DNA from: an uncultured Verrucomicrobiales bacterium
Lineage (GTDB): Bacteria > Verrucomicrobiota > Verrucomicrobiae > Limisphaerales > CANJSG01
Direction of reading: 5' to 3'
Assembly: GCA_946480965.1 (NCBI GenBank)
Contig: CAMLMI010000050.1
Location: forward strand, 1 to 18,245
DNA length: 18,245 nucleotides
The notes below the pieces were generated by a model. That model saw only the letters and a list, made by a program, of their open reading frames with translations. It did not search any database and was not told where the DNA came from. The translations under genes and the position numbers were made by a program. Below are positions 1 through 8,011 of the stretch, piece by piece (positions within the stretch are counted from its first letter, which is position 1; every line of letters begins with the position of its first letter).

Positions 1-200
1 TCGGCGTTCCGGGCGAGATCGCAGAAGACGGTCTGGGTGGCGTCGTCGGCCAGGTGCGGATGATCCGGCAGGAGCCGTCGGGCGGCGGCATGGACCAGAT
101 CGATGTGCGCCAAGACCAAGGTGGCGAAGGCGCGTTCGTCGCGGGTGACGAGGTAGCGGCTCCAGAGCGGGGCGGCGTCAAAATCGGCGGCGGTTTGCAT
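1..200 (-). CDS. ECF-type RNA polymerase sigma factor, N-terminal part (runs off left edge)
   Basis: The minus strand is open from an ATG at 200-198 to the window edge, giving 66 codons without a stop. The peptide begins MQTAADFDAAPLWSRYLVT and contains region-2-like motifs: RDERAFATLVLAHIDLVHAAA (about residues 20-40, regions 2.1-2.2) and LADDATQTVFCDLARNA (about 50-66, region 2.3, the promoter-melting segment). This matches the N-terminus of sigma-70 family ECF factors, which direct RNA polymerase to a small regulon. The DATQTVF-DLAR spelling is typical of the many verrucomicrobial and planctomycete ECF factors. Region 4 and any C-terminal extension lie outside the window. No Shine-Dalgarno precedes the ATG. 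A 14-bp perfect palindrome lies 16 bases upstream. It follows the nucleoside-hydrolase-like gene on the same strand after 67 bases. Its regulator and targets cannot be seen here. Confidence 0.82.
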   Translation of the reverse strand, partial: MQTAADFDAAPLWSRYLVTRDERAFATLVLAHIDLVHAAARRLLPDHPHLADDATQTVFCDLARNA

Positions 201-215
201 CGTCACATCATTGAA

Positions 216-229
216 CCCGTCGCGACGGG
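216..229. promoter_or_regulatory. 14-bp perfect palindrome upstream of the sigma factor gene
   Basis: CCCGTCGCGACGGG reads the same on both strands. It lies between the stop of the nucleoside-hydrolase-like gene and the ATG of the sigma factor, 15 bases before that ATG. It could be an operator for a dimeric regulator. It has no loop and no U-tract, so it is a poor intrinsic terminator. In GC-rich DNA such a palindrome can also arise by chance, so function is only suggested. Confidence 0.3.
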
Positions 230-267
230 AAACCGAACACCGCAGGCCGCCGAACGCACCGATGCGC

Positions 268-1266
268 TCATGGCTTTTGCGGGAACAGCGCCGGATCGCC
301 CAAAACCCGGAGGAACTCCTCGCGGCTGGTCCGCAGGTCGGTCGCCGCTTTGGGCACCACCAGCAGATCGCCCGTTTCGCCGGTTTTGGCAGGAACGAAG
401 CGCGCCGCGTTTCCCTGCCATTCGGCGCGATGGACCGCCGCGTTCGTCCAGCACTTGGGCTGGAAGAGCCAGACCAATGGGGCACCGTCACCGAGCTGGT
501 TGTCGCGGCCAAGATCGGTGCGGATGAAGCGCTTCATGTCGGCGGTGAAGGGATTGTCCGGCAGCGGGTCGAAATGCTCCGCCTTGAAGACGGAATCGCG
601 GTCCCAGAACTCGCCGCCGCCCCAGTCCACGTAGCGGGTCTTCTTCACCACGATGTAGGGCGACCAGCCGTCCTTGCCGTTGTAGCCGCCGTTCACCGTC
701 AGGTTGAAGACGACTAGGTTTGGCGCGATCTCGGGATTCGTCAGCAGCGCGTTGGCCACGGTGGTCAACGGTCCGCCCGAGATGATCAGCAGCGGTTTCT
801 CCGGCGACGCCTTCTTGGCCTCGGCCACGATCAAGCGGCTGCCGTCGGTGGGATGGGCCACCGTGTCCTCGATGCGGCCGCTGTCGGGGCGCACCAGCAC
901 CCGGTCGGAGCCGAGGGTGAGGTCGGGAACGTTCTTCAGGCCGGATTCCCGGGCGAGCTTCAGCGCCTTCTCGGCGTCCTTCACCGACTCCTCCATCGTG
1001 TATTGGTAGCCCTTCTGCCAATCCCACATGTCGCGCGAGACGATGTTCCCCCGCAGATTCACTCCGCCGAGGCTGGCCCGGGCCCAGAGGTAGTTGTTGT
1101 CGAAGACGTCGAACCACCAGTCGTTGTCGTAGATTACCGGGTTGTCGGGGCCGACGCCCTTCAAGCGGACCTCCCCGTTCTCGACGGTGTGTTCCGGCAC
1201 GATGGCAAACAGAGACGTGGCCAGCAGAAGGGTCGATCCAAGACAGGACGGCAGCAGGAGATTCAT
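268..1266 (-). CDS. Exported nucleoside-hydrolase-fold protein
   Basis: The 332-residue product starts with a hydrophobic segment (about residues 3-22) that looks like a signal peptide, so it probably acts in the periplasm or outside. The mature part has the layout of the inosine/uridine-preferring nucleoside hydrolase family, which cleaves the N-glycosidic bond of ribonucleosides using a bound Ca2+. There is an Asp-rich first strand, VIYDNDWWFDVFD, at about 44-56 in place of the usual DTDxGxDD. GGPLTTVANALLTNP at 164-178 matches the family GPxTNxA motif, and LGDGAPLVWL at 258-267 carries an Asp where the family has its C-terminal metal ligand. The altered first motif means substrate and even activity are uncertain, so it may be a diverged family member. 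The ATG at 1266 is the first start after a 75-base gap from the acetyltransferase gene. The bases just before it are pyrimidine-rich, with no ribosome binding site. Confidence 0.72.
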   Translation of the reverse strand: MNLLLPSCLGSTLLLATSLFAIVPEHTVENGEVRLKGVGPDNPVIYDNDWWFDVFDNNYLWARASLGGVNLRGNIVSRDMWDWQKGYQYTMEESVKDAEKALKLARESGLKNVPDLTLGSDRVLVRPDSGRIEDTVAHPTDGSRLIVAEAKKASPEKPLLIISGGPLTTVANALLTNPEIAPNLVVFNLTVNGGYNGKDGWSPYIVVKKTRYVDWGGGEFWDRDSVFKAEHFDPLPDNPFTADMKRFIRTDLGRDNQLGDGAPLVWLFQPKCWTNAAVHRAEWQGNAARFVPAKTGETGDLLVVPKAATDLRTSREEFLRVLGDPALFPQKP

Positions 1267-1341
1267 GGGAGGAGCTTGGACGAGGTTCTAGCGTCGGGGA
1301 CCGATCGAGGCAATGAGCCACGCGCTTCGGACCAGGAACCT

Positions 1342-1878
1342 TCAGCCCATGTGCGACGGCGAAAGCCGTTTCTCCATGATGAAGTCGTCCATCACGAAGC
1401 CGTCGCCGATGTCGAATACGGCTTCCTTTGCCACGCGGTAGCCGTTGCGGCGATAGGTCTCGATGGCTCTTGTGTTCTGCTTGTTCACCTGAAGCTCGAT
1501 CCGCTCCGCGCCGAGCCGTCGGGCTTCGTTTTCGCAATGCCGCAGGAGCAGGCTGCCGAGCCCCCGCCCGTGGAGACCGGGATGGAGGTAGAGCTTGTGG
1601 AGCTTGTAGAGTCCCGGTTCCCGGCAGGGGCCGAACGCGGCGAAACCGACCCTACGGCCCTCGATCCACATCTGCTCGTAACGAATACCGCCTTCCACGA
1701 CCTCCCGCCGAAGGGTCTCCGGCGCATACATGCGGGCCAGCATGTAGTCGATCTGGGCGGTGCTGATGATGCCGGGGTAGTGCGCGCGCCAGACGACTCC
1801 CGCCAATGTGGCGATGGCGGCCAGATCGGCCGGACGCGCCGTGTCGATGGTCACGCCCGGCGGCAGAGCGGCGCTCAC
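1342..1878 (-). CDS. GNAT-family N-acetyltransferase
   Basis: This 178-residue protein has the GNAT fold: an N-terminal strand and helix (TIDTARPADLAAIATLAG, about 10-27), motif A with the acetyl-CoA pyrophosphate loop LYLHPGLHGRGLGSLLL at 96-112, and motif B NTRAIETYRRNGY at 135-147. It transfers an acetyl group from acetyl-CoA to an amine; the substrate cannot be read from sequence. The open frame extends upstream to 1998, but that part lies inside the peroxidase gene and has no family similarity. I therefore place the start at the GTG at 1878-1876, which overlaps the peroxidase TGA in a GTGA junction and suggests translational coupling. A second GTG at 1854 is a possible alternative. No signal peptide is seen, so it is probably cytoplasmic, unlike its coupled partner. 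Confidence 0.85.
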   Translation of the reverse strand: MSAALPPGVTIDTARPADLAAIATLAGVVWRAHYPGIISTAQIDYMLARMYAPETLRREVVEGGIRYEQMWIEGRRVGFAAFGPCREPGLYKLHKLYLHPGLHGRGLGSLLLRHCENEARRLGAERIELQVNKQNTRAIETYRRNGYRVAKEAVFDIGDGFVMDDFIMEKRLSPSHMG

Positions 1879-2429
1879 TTCTTGGCCAGCGCGGCTTCGA
1901 CGGCCTTGGCCATCTCGTCGGACTCGGGTGTCACCTTGGATTCGAAGCGCTGGACGACCTGGCCATCGCGGCCGACGAGGAACTTGTTGAAGTTCCATTT
2001 GATGTCGCCGGGGAACTTGGCCTTCTCCCCCGCCAGCGCGGTGTAGAGCGGATGGCGGCCCGGCCCATTGACCTCCAGCTTGTCGAAGAGCGGGAAGGTC
2101 ACGTTGAACTTGGAGGTGCAGAACTCCTTGATGTCCTCATTGGTGCCGGGCTCTTGGCCGCCGAATTGGTTGCAGGGGAAGCCAAGCACGACGAGCCCTT
2201 GGCCCTTGTATTTCTGGTAGAGCGCTTCGAGGCCGTCGTATTGCTTCGTGTAGCCGCACTTGGAGGCGACATTGACGATGAGGAGCACCTTGCCTTCGTA
2301 GGCCTTGAGCGTGGTGTCCTTGCCGTCGATGTCCTTCAGCGGGATTTCGGCGAGGGAAGCGGCGGAGGCGTTCAGGCTCATGGCGACAAGGGCGGTGGAA
2401 AACAGGGCGGAGGCAAGCGGGAGTTTCAT
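1875..2429 (-). CDS. Exported glutathione peroxidase (cysteine type, probably thioredoxin-dependent)
   Basis: The 184-residue product is a glutathione-peroxidase-family protein that reduces hydrogen peroxide or organic hydroperoxides. A signal peptide with an AxA site (about residues 1-23) indicates export. The mature part has NVASKCGYT (53-61) with peroxidatic Cys58 instead of selenocysteine, GFPCNQFGGQEPG (83-95) with Gln92, and KWNFNKF (144-150) with Trp145 and Asn146, completing the Cys-Gln-Trp-Asn catalytic set. Cys104 in EFCTSKF sits where the resolving cysteine lies in 2-Cys glutathione peroxidases of plants and insects, which use thioredoxin-like proteins rather than glutathione. That reductant is an inference here. 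Length is normal for the family plus signal peptide. The gene ends in a GTGA overlap with the downstream acetyltransferase. Confidence 0.93.
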   Translation of the reverse strand: MKLPLASALFSTALVAMSLNASAASLAEIPLKDIDGKDTTLKAYEGKVLLIVNVASKCGYTKQYDGLEALYQKYKGQGLVVLGFPCNQFGGQEPGTNEDIKEFCTSKFNVTFPLFDKLEVNGPGRHPLYTALAGEKAKFPGDIKWNFNKFLVGRDGQVVQRFESKVTPESDEMAKAVEAALAKK

Positions 2430-2437
2430 CAGAGCGG

Positions 2438-2466
2438 AGAGTTGGTTGGGCCGGGTGAATTGTCAA
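2438..2466 (-). promoter_or_regulatory. Possible sigma-70 promoter of the peroxidase gene
   Basis: On the minus strand a perfect TTGACA (2466-2461) is followed after 17 bases by AACTCT (2443-2438), nine bases before the peroxidase ATG. The -35 match and the spacing are good, but the -10 is poor (two of six). The implied transcript start would lie at or next to the ATG, giving an almost leaderless message. Confidence 0.25.
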
Positions 2467-2515
2467 ACGGACCGGGGTTGGGACCGGAATCGGACCGATC
2501 GGCCGGGCCGGAAAT

Positions 2516-3616
2516 TCATCGGCGCTGCGCCAGCACTTGGAACGAGCGGCCCAGATGCTCCGGATGGGTCAGGGTCTTGAACTGGGCGACCTGCGAGGTG
2601 TTCCAGCCGGTCCACTTCGGATCGTTCCAGACCGGACAGGCGATGCCGGTGAGAAACTTCGCCTGGCTGGTCCATTCCACGGTGCGCAACCCGGCGGCCA
2701 ACCCGGCGGATTCGCAGGCGGTGAAGTTCACATGGGCGGTCAGATCCTGTTCGCCCGGATCGGCCAGCAGATCGGTCTGGAGCCGATGCTGGGCGTAGGC
2801 GCGCAGCGTGCCATCGGTCCGGCGTGGGCTGAAAAACTCCTCGCCGCGCAACCCGTAGTCGAAAGCCACGAGCCAACCGGCTTTCAAGCTCGCCGAAGCT
2901 GCGCTCCACCAGCGGCGGGCTTCGCGGTGGACCTCGGTGCAGAAGCCGTCGGGCAGAACCTCGGCCAGTTCGGGAGCGAGTTGCAGGTGGGGATCGGACA
3001 GAACGGCTGAATCGCCCTTCCCCTCCAAACGAACCCACCCGAAGCCTCCGCCCCGTTCCTCGACGCCCCACTCGAACCAGCGCCGCGCCGCGCGGTCCCA
3101 GCCGACGCGATGGACCGGCAGCGCGTCCAGCAGCTCGTTGCTGTAGAGGATGCCGTGGATCGGGCCGAGTTCCTCCAAGGATTCCACCCAACGGACCGGC
3201 GGACGGGCGATCTCAGCCAAGGTGGTCCGCTGCCATTCGCGGCGACGGGCGGAAGGCTCGACCAGAACCAGCTCCACCGCGCGTCCTCCGGGCAAAGCGT
3301 CCCAGGCGCGGAGGAGGTCCGCCGCCAAACGACCGTCATTGGCTCCCACTTCGACCAGTTGGAGGACGGGAGCCGTTTGGGCGGACACTTCTGTCTCCAG
3401 AGCGGACAGCCATTCCCGGAACCGCAGGGCGAGGAGCTCCCCGAAGAGCGGACCGACGGAAACGCTGGTGTAGAAGTCGCCCCCCCGGCCGACGCGGCCA
3501 TGTTTTTCGTAATAACCTGCCTCCGGGGCATAAAGCGCCAATCCCATGAAGTCGAAAAAGGAGATGGGTCCGCGGGTGCGGATGGCGTTCCGGATCAGTT
3601 CGGCGGCATGGCTCAC
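2516..3616 (-). CDS. MidA/NDUFAF7-family SAM-dependent methyltransferase
   Basis: The 366-residue product belongs to the DUF185/MidA family, class I methyltransferases related to mitochondrial NDUFAF7, which methylates an arginine of complex I subunit NDUFS2. Visible family signatures are GDFYTS (46-51), the SAM-binding loop EVGANDGRLAADLL (89-102), NELLDALP (160-167), DYG (253-255), RTDGTLRAY (266-274) and DLTAHVNF (291-298). The bacterial substrate is not established; complex I is an attractive guess only. The frame stays open to 3679, but that upstream start is a TTG inside the divergent pilT gene and the extra peptide is basic and non-conserved. I therefore use the GTG at 3616, which leaves a 55-base divergent intergenic region. 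The gene stands 86 bases upstream of the peroxidase on the same strand and may be transcribed with it. Confidence 0.88.
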   Translation of the reverse strand: MSHAAELIRNAIRTRGPISFFDFMGLALYAPEAGYYEKHGRVGRGGDFYTSVSVGPLFGELLALRFREWLSALETEVSAQTAPVLQLVEVGANDGRLAADLLRAWDALPGGRAVELVLVEPSARRREWQRTTLAEIARPPVRWVESLEELGPIHGILYSNELLDALPVHRVGWDRAARRWFEWGVEERGGGFGWVRLEGKGDSAVLSDPHLQLAPELAEVLPDGFCTEVHREARRWWSAASASLKAGWLVAFDYGLRGEEFFSPRRTDGTLRAYAQHRLQTDLLADPGEQDLTAHVNFTACESAGLAAGLRTVEWTSQAKFLTGIACPVWNDPKWTGWNTSQVAQFKTLTHPEHLGRSFQVLAQRR

Positions 3617-3671
3617 TGGCTTGGGTCGTGCTGGTTTGCGCCGATAAGAACGGAACCGAAACCAGTAAGCT
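3617..3671 (+). promoter_or_regulatory. Divergent promoter region of the pilT cluster
   Basis: The 55 bases between the methyltransferase GTG and the pilT ATG must serve both directions. On the plus strand TTGGGT (3621-3626), 16 bases, then GATAAG (3643-3648) is a weak sigma-70-like pair. Overlapping it, TGGC at 3617-3620 and TGCT at 3629-3632 give the GG-N10-GC spacing of a sigma-54 promoter. Both are imperfect and I cannot choose between them. No Shine-Dalgarno precedes the pilT ATG. Confidence 0.3.
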
Positions 3672-4769
3672 ATGGCCAAAATCGACGCGTTTTTCCACCT
3701 GATGTATGAGCAGAAGGCCTCCGACCTTCATCTCTCGTCGGGCAACCCGCCCATTCTCCGCATCAACGGCGAGCTGAACCGCGTGGACTACCCGCCGCTG
3801 GAGAACGACGACCTGAAGGCGATGCTCTACGAGATCGCGCCCGAGTATAAGATCAAGGTCTTCGAGGAAACGGGCGACGTGGACTTCGGCTACGAGATCC
3901 CGAACGTGTCCCGCTTCCGCGCCAACTTCTTCAACCAGAAATACGGCGTCGCGGCCGTGTTCCGGCAGATCCCGTCAAAGGTGCTTTCGTTCGAGGATTT
4001 CGAGAAGTTCGACGCCCCCCTGCCCCCGGTGCTGAAGAAGTTCGCCATGCTGCACAAGGGCCTGGTCGTAGTCACCGGCCCCACGGGATCGGGCAAATCG
4101 ACCACGCTGGCCGCGATGGTGGACTACGCGAACAAGAACCGGCGCGACCACATCATCACGGTGGAGGACCCGATCGAGTTCGTGCACGAGAGCAAGAACG
4201 CCCTAGTGAACCACCGCGAAGTCGGCATCCACACCAAGTCCTTCGCCGCCGCGCTCAAGGGTGCGTTGCGCGAAGACCCGGACATCGTGCTCGTCGGCGA
4301 GTTGCGTGACTTGGAAACCATCGAGTTGGCGCTCACCGCAGCCAGCACCGGTCACTTGGTCTTCGGCACGCTGCACACCCAGAGCGCGGCCAAGACGGTG
4401 GACCGTATTATCGACGTCTTCCCCGGCGATCAGCAGAACAAGATCCGCGCGACGCTCTCGGAATCGCTGAAGGGCGTGGTGGCGCAGAACCTTTTCAAGC
4501 GCATCGACAAGAAGGGCCGCGTGGCCGCGCTGGAGGTCCTCGTCTTCACCAACGCCGTGGCCAACCTCGTCCGCGAGGGCAAGACCCACCAGATCCCCGG
4601 CATGATCCAGATCGGCAAGAAGCTCGGCAACATGCCGCTGGACGACGCCATCATGGAGCACCTCCGCATGAAGCGCATCTCGCCGGAGGAGGCCTACGAC
4701 AAGTGCCTCGACAAAAAGAAATTCAGGCCTTTCCTCGCGCACCCGCCCGAGGATGACGACGGCATCTAG
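3672..4769 (+). CDS. pilT: Type IV pilus retraction ATPase PilT
   Basis: The 365-residue product is a PilT-family secretion ATPase, a cytoplasmic hexamer that pulls pilin subunits out of the type IV pilus base and so drives retraction and twitching. The N-terminal PAS-like domain (about 1-100) carries ASDLHLSSGNPPILRINGEL (16-35). The RecA-like domain has Walker A GPTGSGKS (136-143), Asp box ITVEDPIEF (162-170), Walker B IVLVGELRD (205-213) and His box STGHLVFGTLHT (225-236). The C-terminal AVANLVREGKTHQI (295-308) corresponds to the AIRNLIRE motif that is specific for retraction ATPases. The length is usual for PilT. It is the first gene of a three-gene plus-strand cluster. No pilin or assembly genes are in the window, so the rest of the machine lies elsewhere. 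Confidence 0.95.
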   Translation: MAKIDAFFHLMYEQKASDLHLSSGNPPILRINGELNRVDYPPLENDDLKAMLYEIAPEYKIKVFEETGDVDFGYEIPNVSRFRANFFNQKYGVAAVFRQIPSKVLSFEDFEKFDAPLPPVLKKFAMLHKGLVVVTGPTGSGKSTTLAAMVDYANKNRRDHIITVEDPIEFVHESKNALVNHREVGIHTKSFAAALKGALREDPDIVLVGELRDLETIELALTAASTGHLVFGTLHTQSAAKTVDRIIDVFPGDQQNKIRATLSESLKGVVAQNLFKRIDKKGRVAALEVLVFTNAVANLVREGKTHQIPGMIQIGKKLGNMPLDDAIMEHLRMKRISPEEAYDKCLDKKKFRPFLAHPPEDDDGI

Positions 4770-4807
4770 TCCTCCGTTCCGAAGCCACAACCGATCCCCC
4801 ACTTCCC

Positions 4808-6064
4808 ATGCGCAAGCCGGAACTCGACTACATCCTCACCACGATGCTGGACTACACGCCCATGCTGGACGGCGCCACGGTGCTGGACACCCGCAAGGAC
4901 GTGTCGGACCTCAACTTCACCGTCGATAAGCCGCTCCAGGTGGAATACTCCGGCGAACTCGTCCCCGTGCAGTGCAACCCGCCGATCGAGCGCCTCACGC
5001 CGTATCAGACGGAGATGATCGCGCTGAACCTGATCAACGGCAGCCCGCGCCTGACCGAGGATCTCGTCAACACCGGTTCGTGCGACGCCTCGTATTCGCT
5101 GGAGGACCAGGCGCGCTTCCGCGTGAACGTCTTCTCCCAGCGCGGCAACTACTCGGTCGTTCTCCGCAAGCTGAACACCGTCATCCCGAGCATCAAGGAC
5201 CTGAACCTGCCGCCCACCTTCGCCAACATGGCCAAGGAAAAGACCGGCCTGATCCTTGTCACCGGCGCGACCGGCTCCGGAAAATCGACCACGCTGGCCG
5301 CGCTGCTGAACCAGATCAACGAGACCAAATCCATCCACATCATCACGCTGGAGGACCCGGTCGAGTTCGTGCATCCGCAGAAGAAGGCGACCTTCAACCA
5401 GCGGGAGATGGGCAACGACTTCAACACCTTCGCCACCGGCCTGCGCGCCGCGCTGCGCCAGGCGCCGAAGGTCATCCTCGTCGGCGAAATGCGCGACCGG
5501 GAAACCGTCGAGATCGGCCTGAGCGCCGCCGAGACCGGCCACTTGGTCTTGAGCACGCTCCACACGATCGACGCGGGCCAGACCATCAACCGCATCCTCG
5601 GCATGTTCGAGACCGACGAACAGCCGCAGATCCGCCTGCGCCTCGCGGACACGCTGCGCTGGATCGTCAGCCAACGTCTCGCCCCGAAGATCGGCGGCGG
5701 CCGCCATGCGCTTTTGGAGATCATGGGTGCGAACCTCCGCACCAAGGAATCCATCCAGCAGGGCGAAGCCGAGGGGAAGACCTTCTATGACATCATCGAA
5801 GCCAGCGCGACCTACGGTTGGCAGACCTTCGACCAGGCGTGCCTGAAGGCCTTCGAGGACGGATTGATCACCGAGGAGGTGGCCAACCTCTATTGCAGCA
5901 AGAAGGGCATCCTCAGCCGGGGCATCGACAACATCAAAAAGACCCGGGGCGAATACATGCCCGGCCAGTCCGAGCTTCGGATGCGCCCGCTGGCCGATGC
6001 GAACGGCAAACCCGCCGGCCCCGGTGCTCCGCCCCCGATCCCCGGCGGCCTCAAACTCAAATAA
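4808..6064 (+). CDS. Second PilT/PilU-like pilus ATPase, divergent
   Basis: This 418-residue paralogue starts 38 bases after pilT. It keeps the catalytic set: Walker A GATGSGKS (153-160), Asp box ITLEDPVEF (179-187), Walker B VILVGEMRD (222-230) and His box ETGHLVLSTLHT (242-253). It differs from canonical PilT in the N-terminal domain. About 20 extra residues precede the SDLNFTVDKPL strand (33-43), and there is an insert around 70-90. The C-terminal AIRNLIRE element is replaced by MGANLRTKESIQQG, and the protein ends in a Pro/Gly-rich tail (about 395-418). PilU, the accessory retraction ATPase of proteobacteria, also pairs with PilT and has a longer C-terminus, so a PilU-like helper role is reasonable. 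I infer it from arrangement, not from clear orthology. The stop is followed three bases later by the next ATG. Confidence 0.88.
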   Translation: MRKPELDYILTTMLDYTPMLDGATVLDTRKDVSDLNFTVDKPLQVEYSGELVPVQCNPPIERLTPYQTEMIALNLINGSPRLTEDLVNTGSCDASYSLEDQARFRVNVFSQRGNYSVVLRKLNTVIPSIKDLNLPPTFANMAKEKTGLILVTGATGSGKSTTLAALLNQINETKSIHIITLEDPVEFVHPQKKATFNQREMGNDFNTFATGLRAALRQAPKVILVGEMRDRETVEIGLSAAETGHLVLSTLHTIDAGQTINRILGMFETDEQPQIRLRLADTLRWIVSQRLAPKIGGGRHALLEIMGANLRTKESIQQGEAEGKTFYDIIEASATYGWQTFDQACLKAFEDGLITEEVANLYCSKKGILSRGIDNIKKTRGEYMPGQSELRMRPLADANGKPAGPGAPPPIPGGLKLK

Positions 6065-6067
6065 GCC

Positions 6068-6529
6068 ATGTCCCAGCCCTTTGAATTCCTCTCCGCCTCG
6101 GACAAGCCCGCGCTGATCGCGGTGAACACGCCCGAATGGCGCGACCTGACCATCGCCGCGCTGTCCGAGCTCGGCTACAAGATCCATGTGGCCGAGGGCT
6201 TCGGCGACTTCGCCTCGCGTTTCAACGCCACGCCCTACCAGGTGGTGGTGGTGGACGAGACGTTCGAAGGCTTCCCGCCGCACGAGAACCCGACCGTGCA
6301 GTTCATCCAGCGGCTCTCCATGCCGAACCGCCGCCACGCGGTGTTCTTCCTGATCGGCGACATCTTCGCCACGCTCAGCGGCATCCAGGCCTTCCAGCAG
6401 AGCGTCCACGCGGTGGTGAACTACTCCGAGATGCCGCTCATCGGCCAGGTGGTGGAAAAGGTGGTGGCGGAAAACGACAACCTCTACGCGGTCTATCGCG
6501 AGATGCAGAAGCGCGTGGTGAAGTCCTGA
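6068..6529 (+). CDS. Receiver-like (pseudo-receiver) protein of the pilT cluster
   Basis: A 153-residue cytoplasmic protein with alternating hydrophobic strands and helices like a CheY receiver domain: strand 1 PALIAVN (14-20), strand 3 YQVVVVDETFEG (57-68), strand 4 HAVFFLIGD (90-98), strand 5 HAVVNYSE (114-121). Asp63 is at the phospho-acceptor position. The acidic pair at the end of strand 1 is replaced by Asn20-Thr21, the Ser/Thr of strand 4 by Gly97, and the strand 5 Lys appears absent. Phosphorylation in the usual way is therefore unlikely, and a structural or binding role is more probable. The gene follows the second PilT ATPase after three bases, so co-translation and a role in regulating the retraction motors are inferred. 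I do not recognise a named family, and the fold assignment rests on pattern only. Confidence 0.65.
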   Translation: MSQPFEFLSASDKPALIAVNTPEWRDLTIAALSELGYKIHVAEGFGDFASRFNATPYQVVVVDETFEGFPPHENPTVQFIQRLSMPNRRHAVFFLIGDIFATLSGIQAFQQSVHAVVNYSEMPLIGQVVEKVVAENDNLYAVYREMQKRVVKS

Positions 6530-6540
6530 TCTTCCCGGCA

Positions 6541-6580
6541 AAAACGACGGCGGCGAACCTCCCGGTTCGCCGCCGTTTTC
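6541..6580. terminator. Bidirectional intrinsic terminator between pilT cluster and icd
   Basis: A perfect 13-bp stem, ACGGCGGCGAACC (6547-6559) and GGTTCGCCGCCGT (6564-6576), closes a four-base TCCC loop. On the plus strand the stem runs into TTTT (6576-6579). On the minus strand, after CG, it runs into the complement of AAAA (6541-6544). It lies in the 79-base gap between convergent genes, so it plausibly ends both the pilT cluster transcript and the icd transcript. Confidence 0.85.
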
Positions 6581-6608
6581 GTTGATGGAGAGGCCGACGC
6601 CTCCCGCA

Positions 6609-7964
<1,356 letters not shown>

Positions 7965-7984
7965 GATTGAAAAAGGGTTCAGCG

Positions 7985-8011
7985 CAACTGGTGCAGTCGT
8001 GTAACAACTGG
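7985..8011. repeat. Direct repeat upstream of icd
   Basis: CAACTGG occurs at 7985-7991 and 8005-8011, exactly 20 bases (about two helical turns) apart, 21 to 47 bases upstream of the icd ATG. Such spacing is typical of paired regulator half-sites. Farther upstream CCGGCC-ACGC-GGCCGG (8036-8051) forms a 6-bp hairpin without a U-tract. The function of either element is unknown. Confidence 0.3.

Noticed and set aside
853..2046. A 397-codon plus-strand frame across the nucleoside-hydrolase-like and acetyltransferase genes
   Set aside because: Mirror of the minus-strand genes in GC-rich DNA, with no protein family signature.
3617..3679. Start of the MidA-type methyltransferase at 3679
   Set aside because: It would be a TTG lying inside the divergent pilT coding region, and the added 21 residues are unconserved and basic. 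The GTG at 3616 fits better.
6241..6256. GGT trinucleotide run in the receiver-like gene
   Set aside because: It simply encodes the VVVVD strand of the protein and is not a separate repeat element.
4766..6541. A 591-codon minus-strand frame antisense to the second pilT-like gene and the receiver-like gene
   Set aside because: Same codon-phase effect: both plus genes lie in one frame, so the mirror frame stays open across both. The translation has no recognisable fold.
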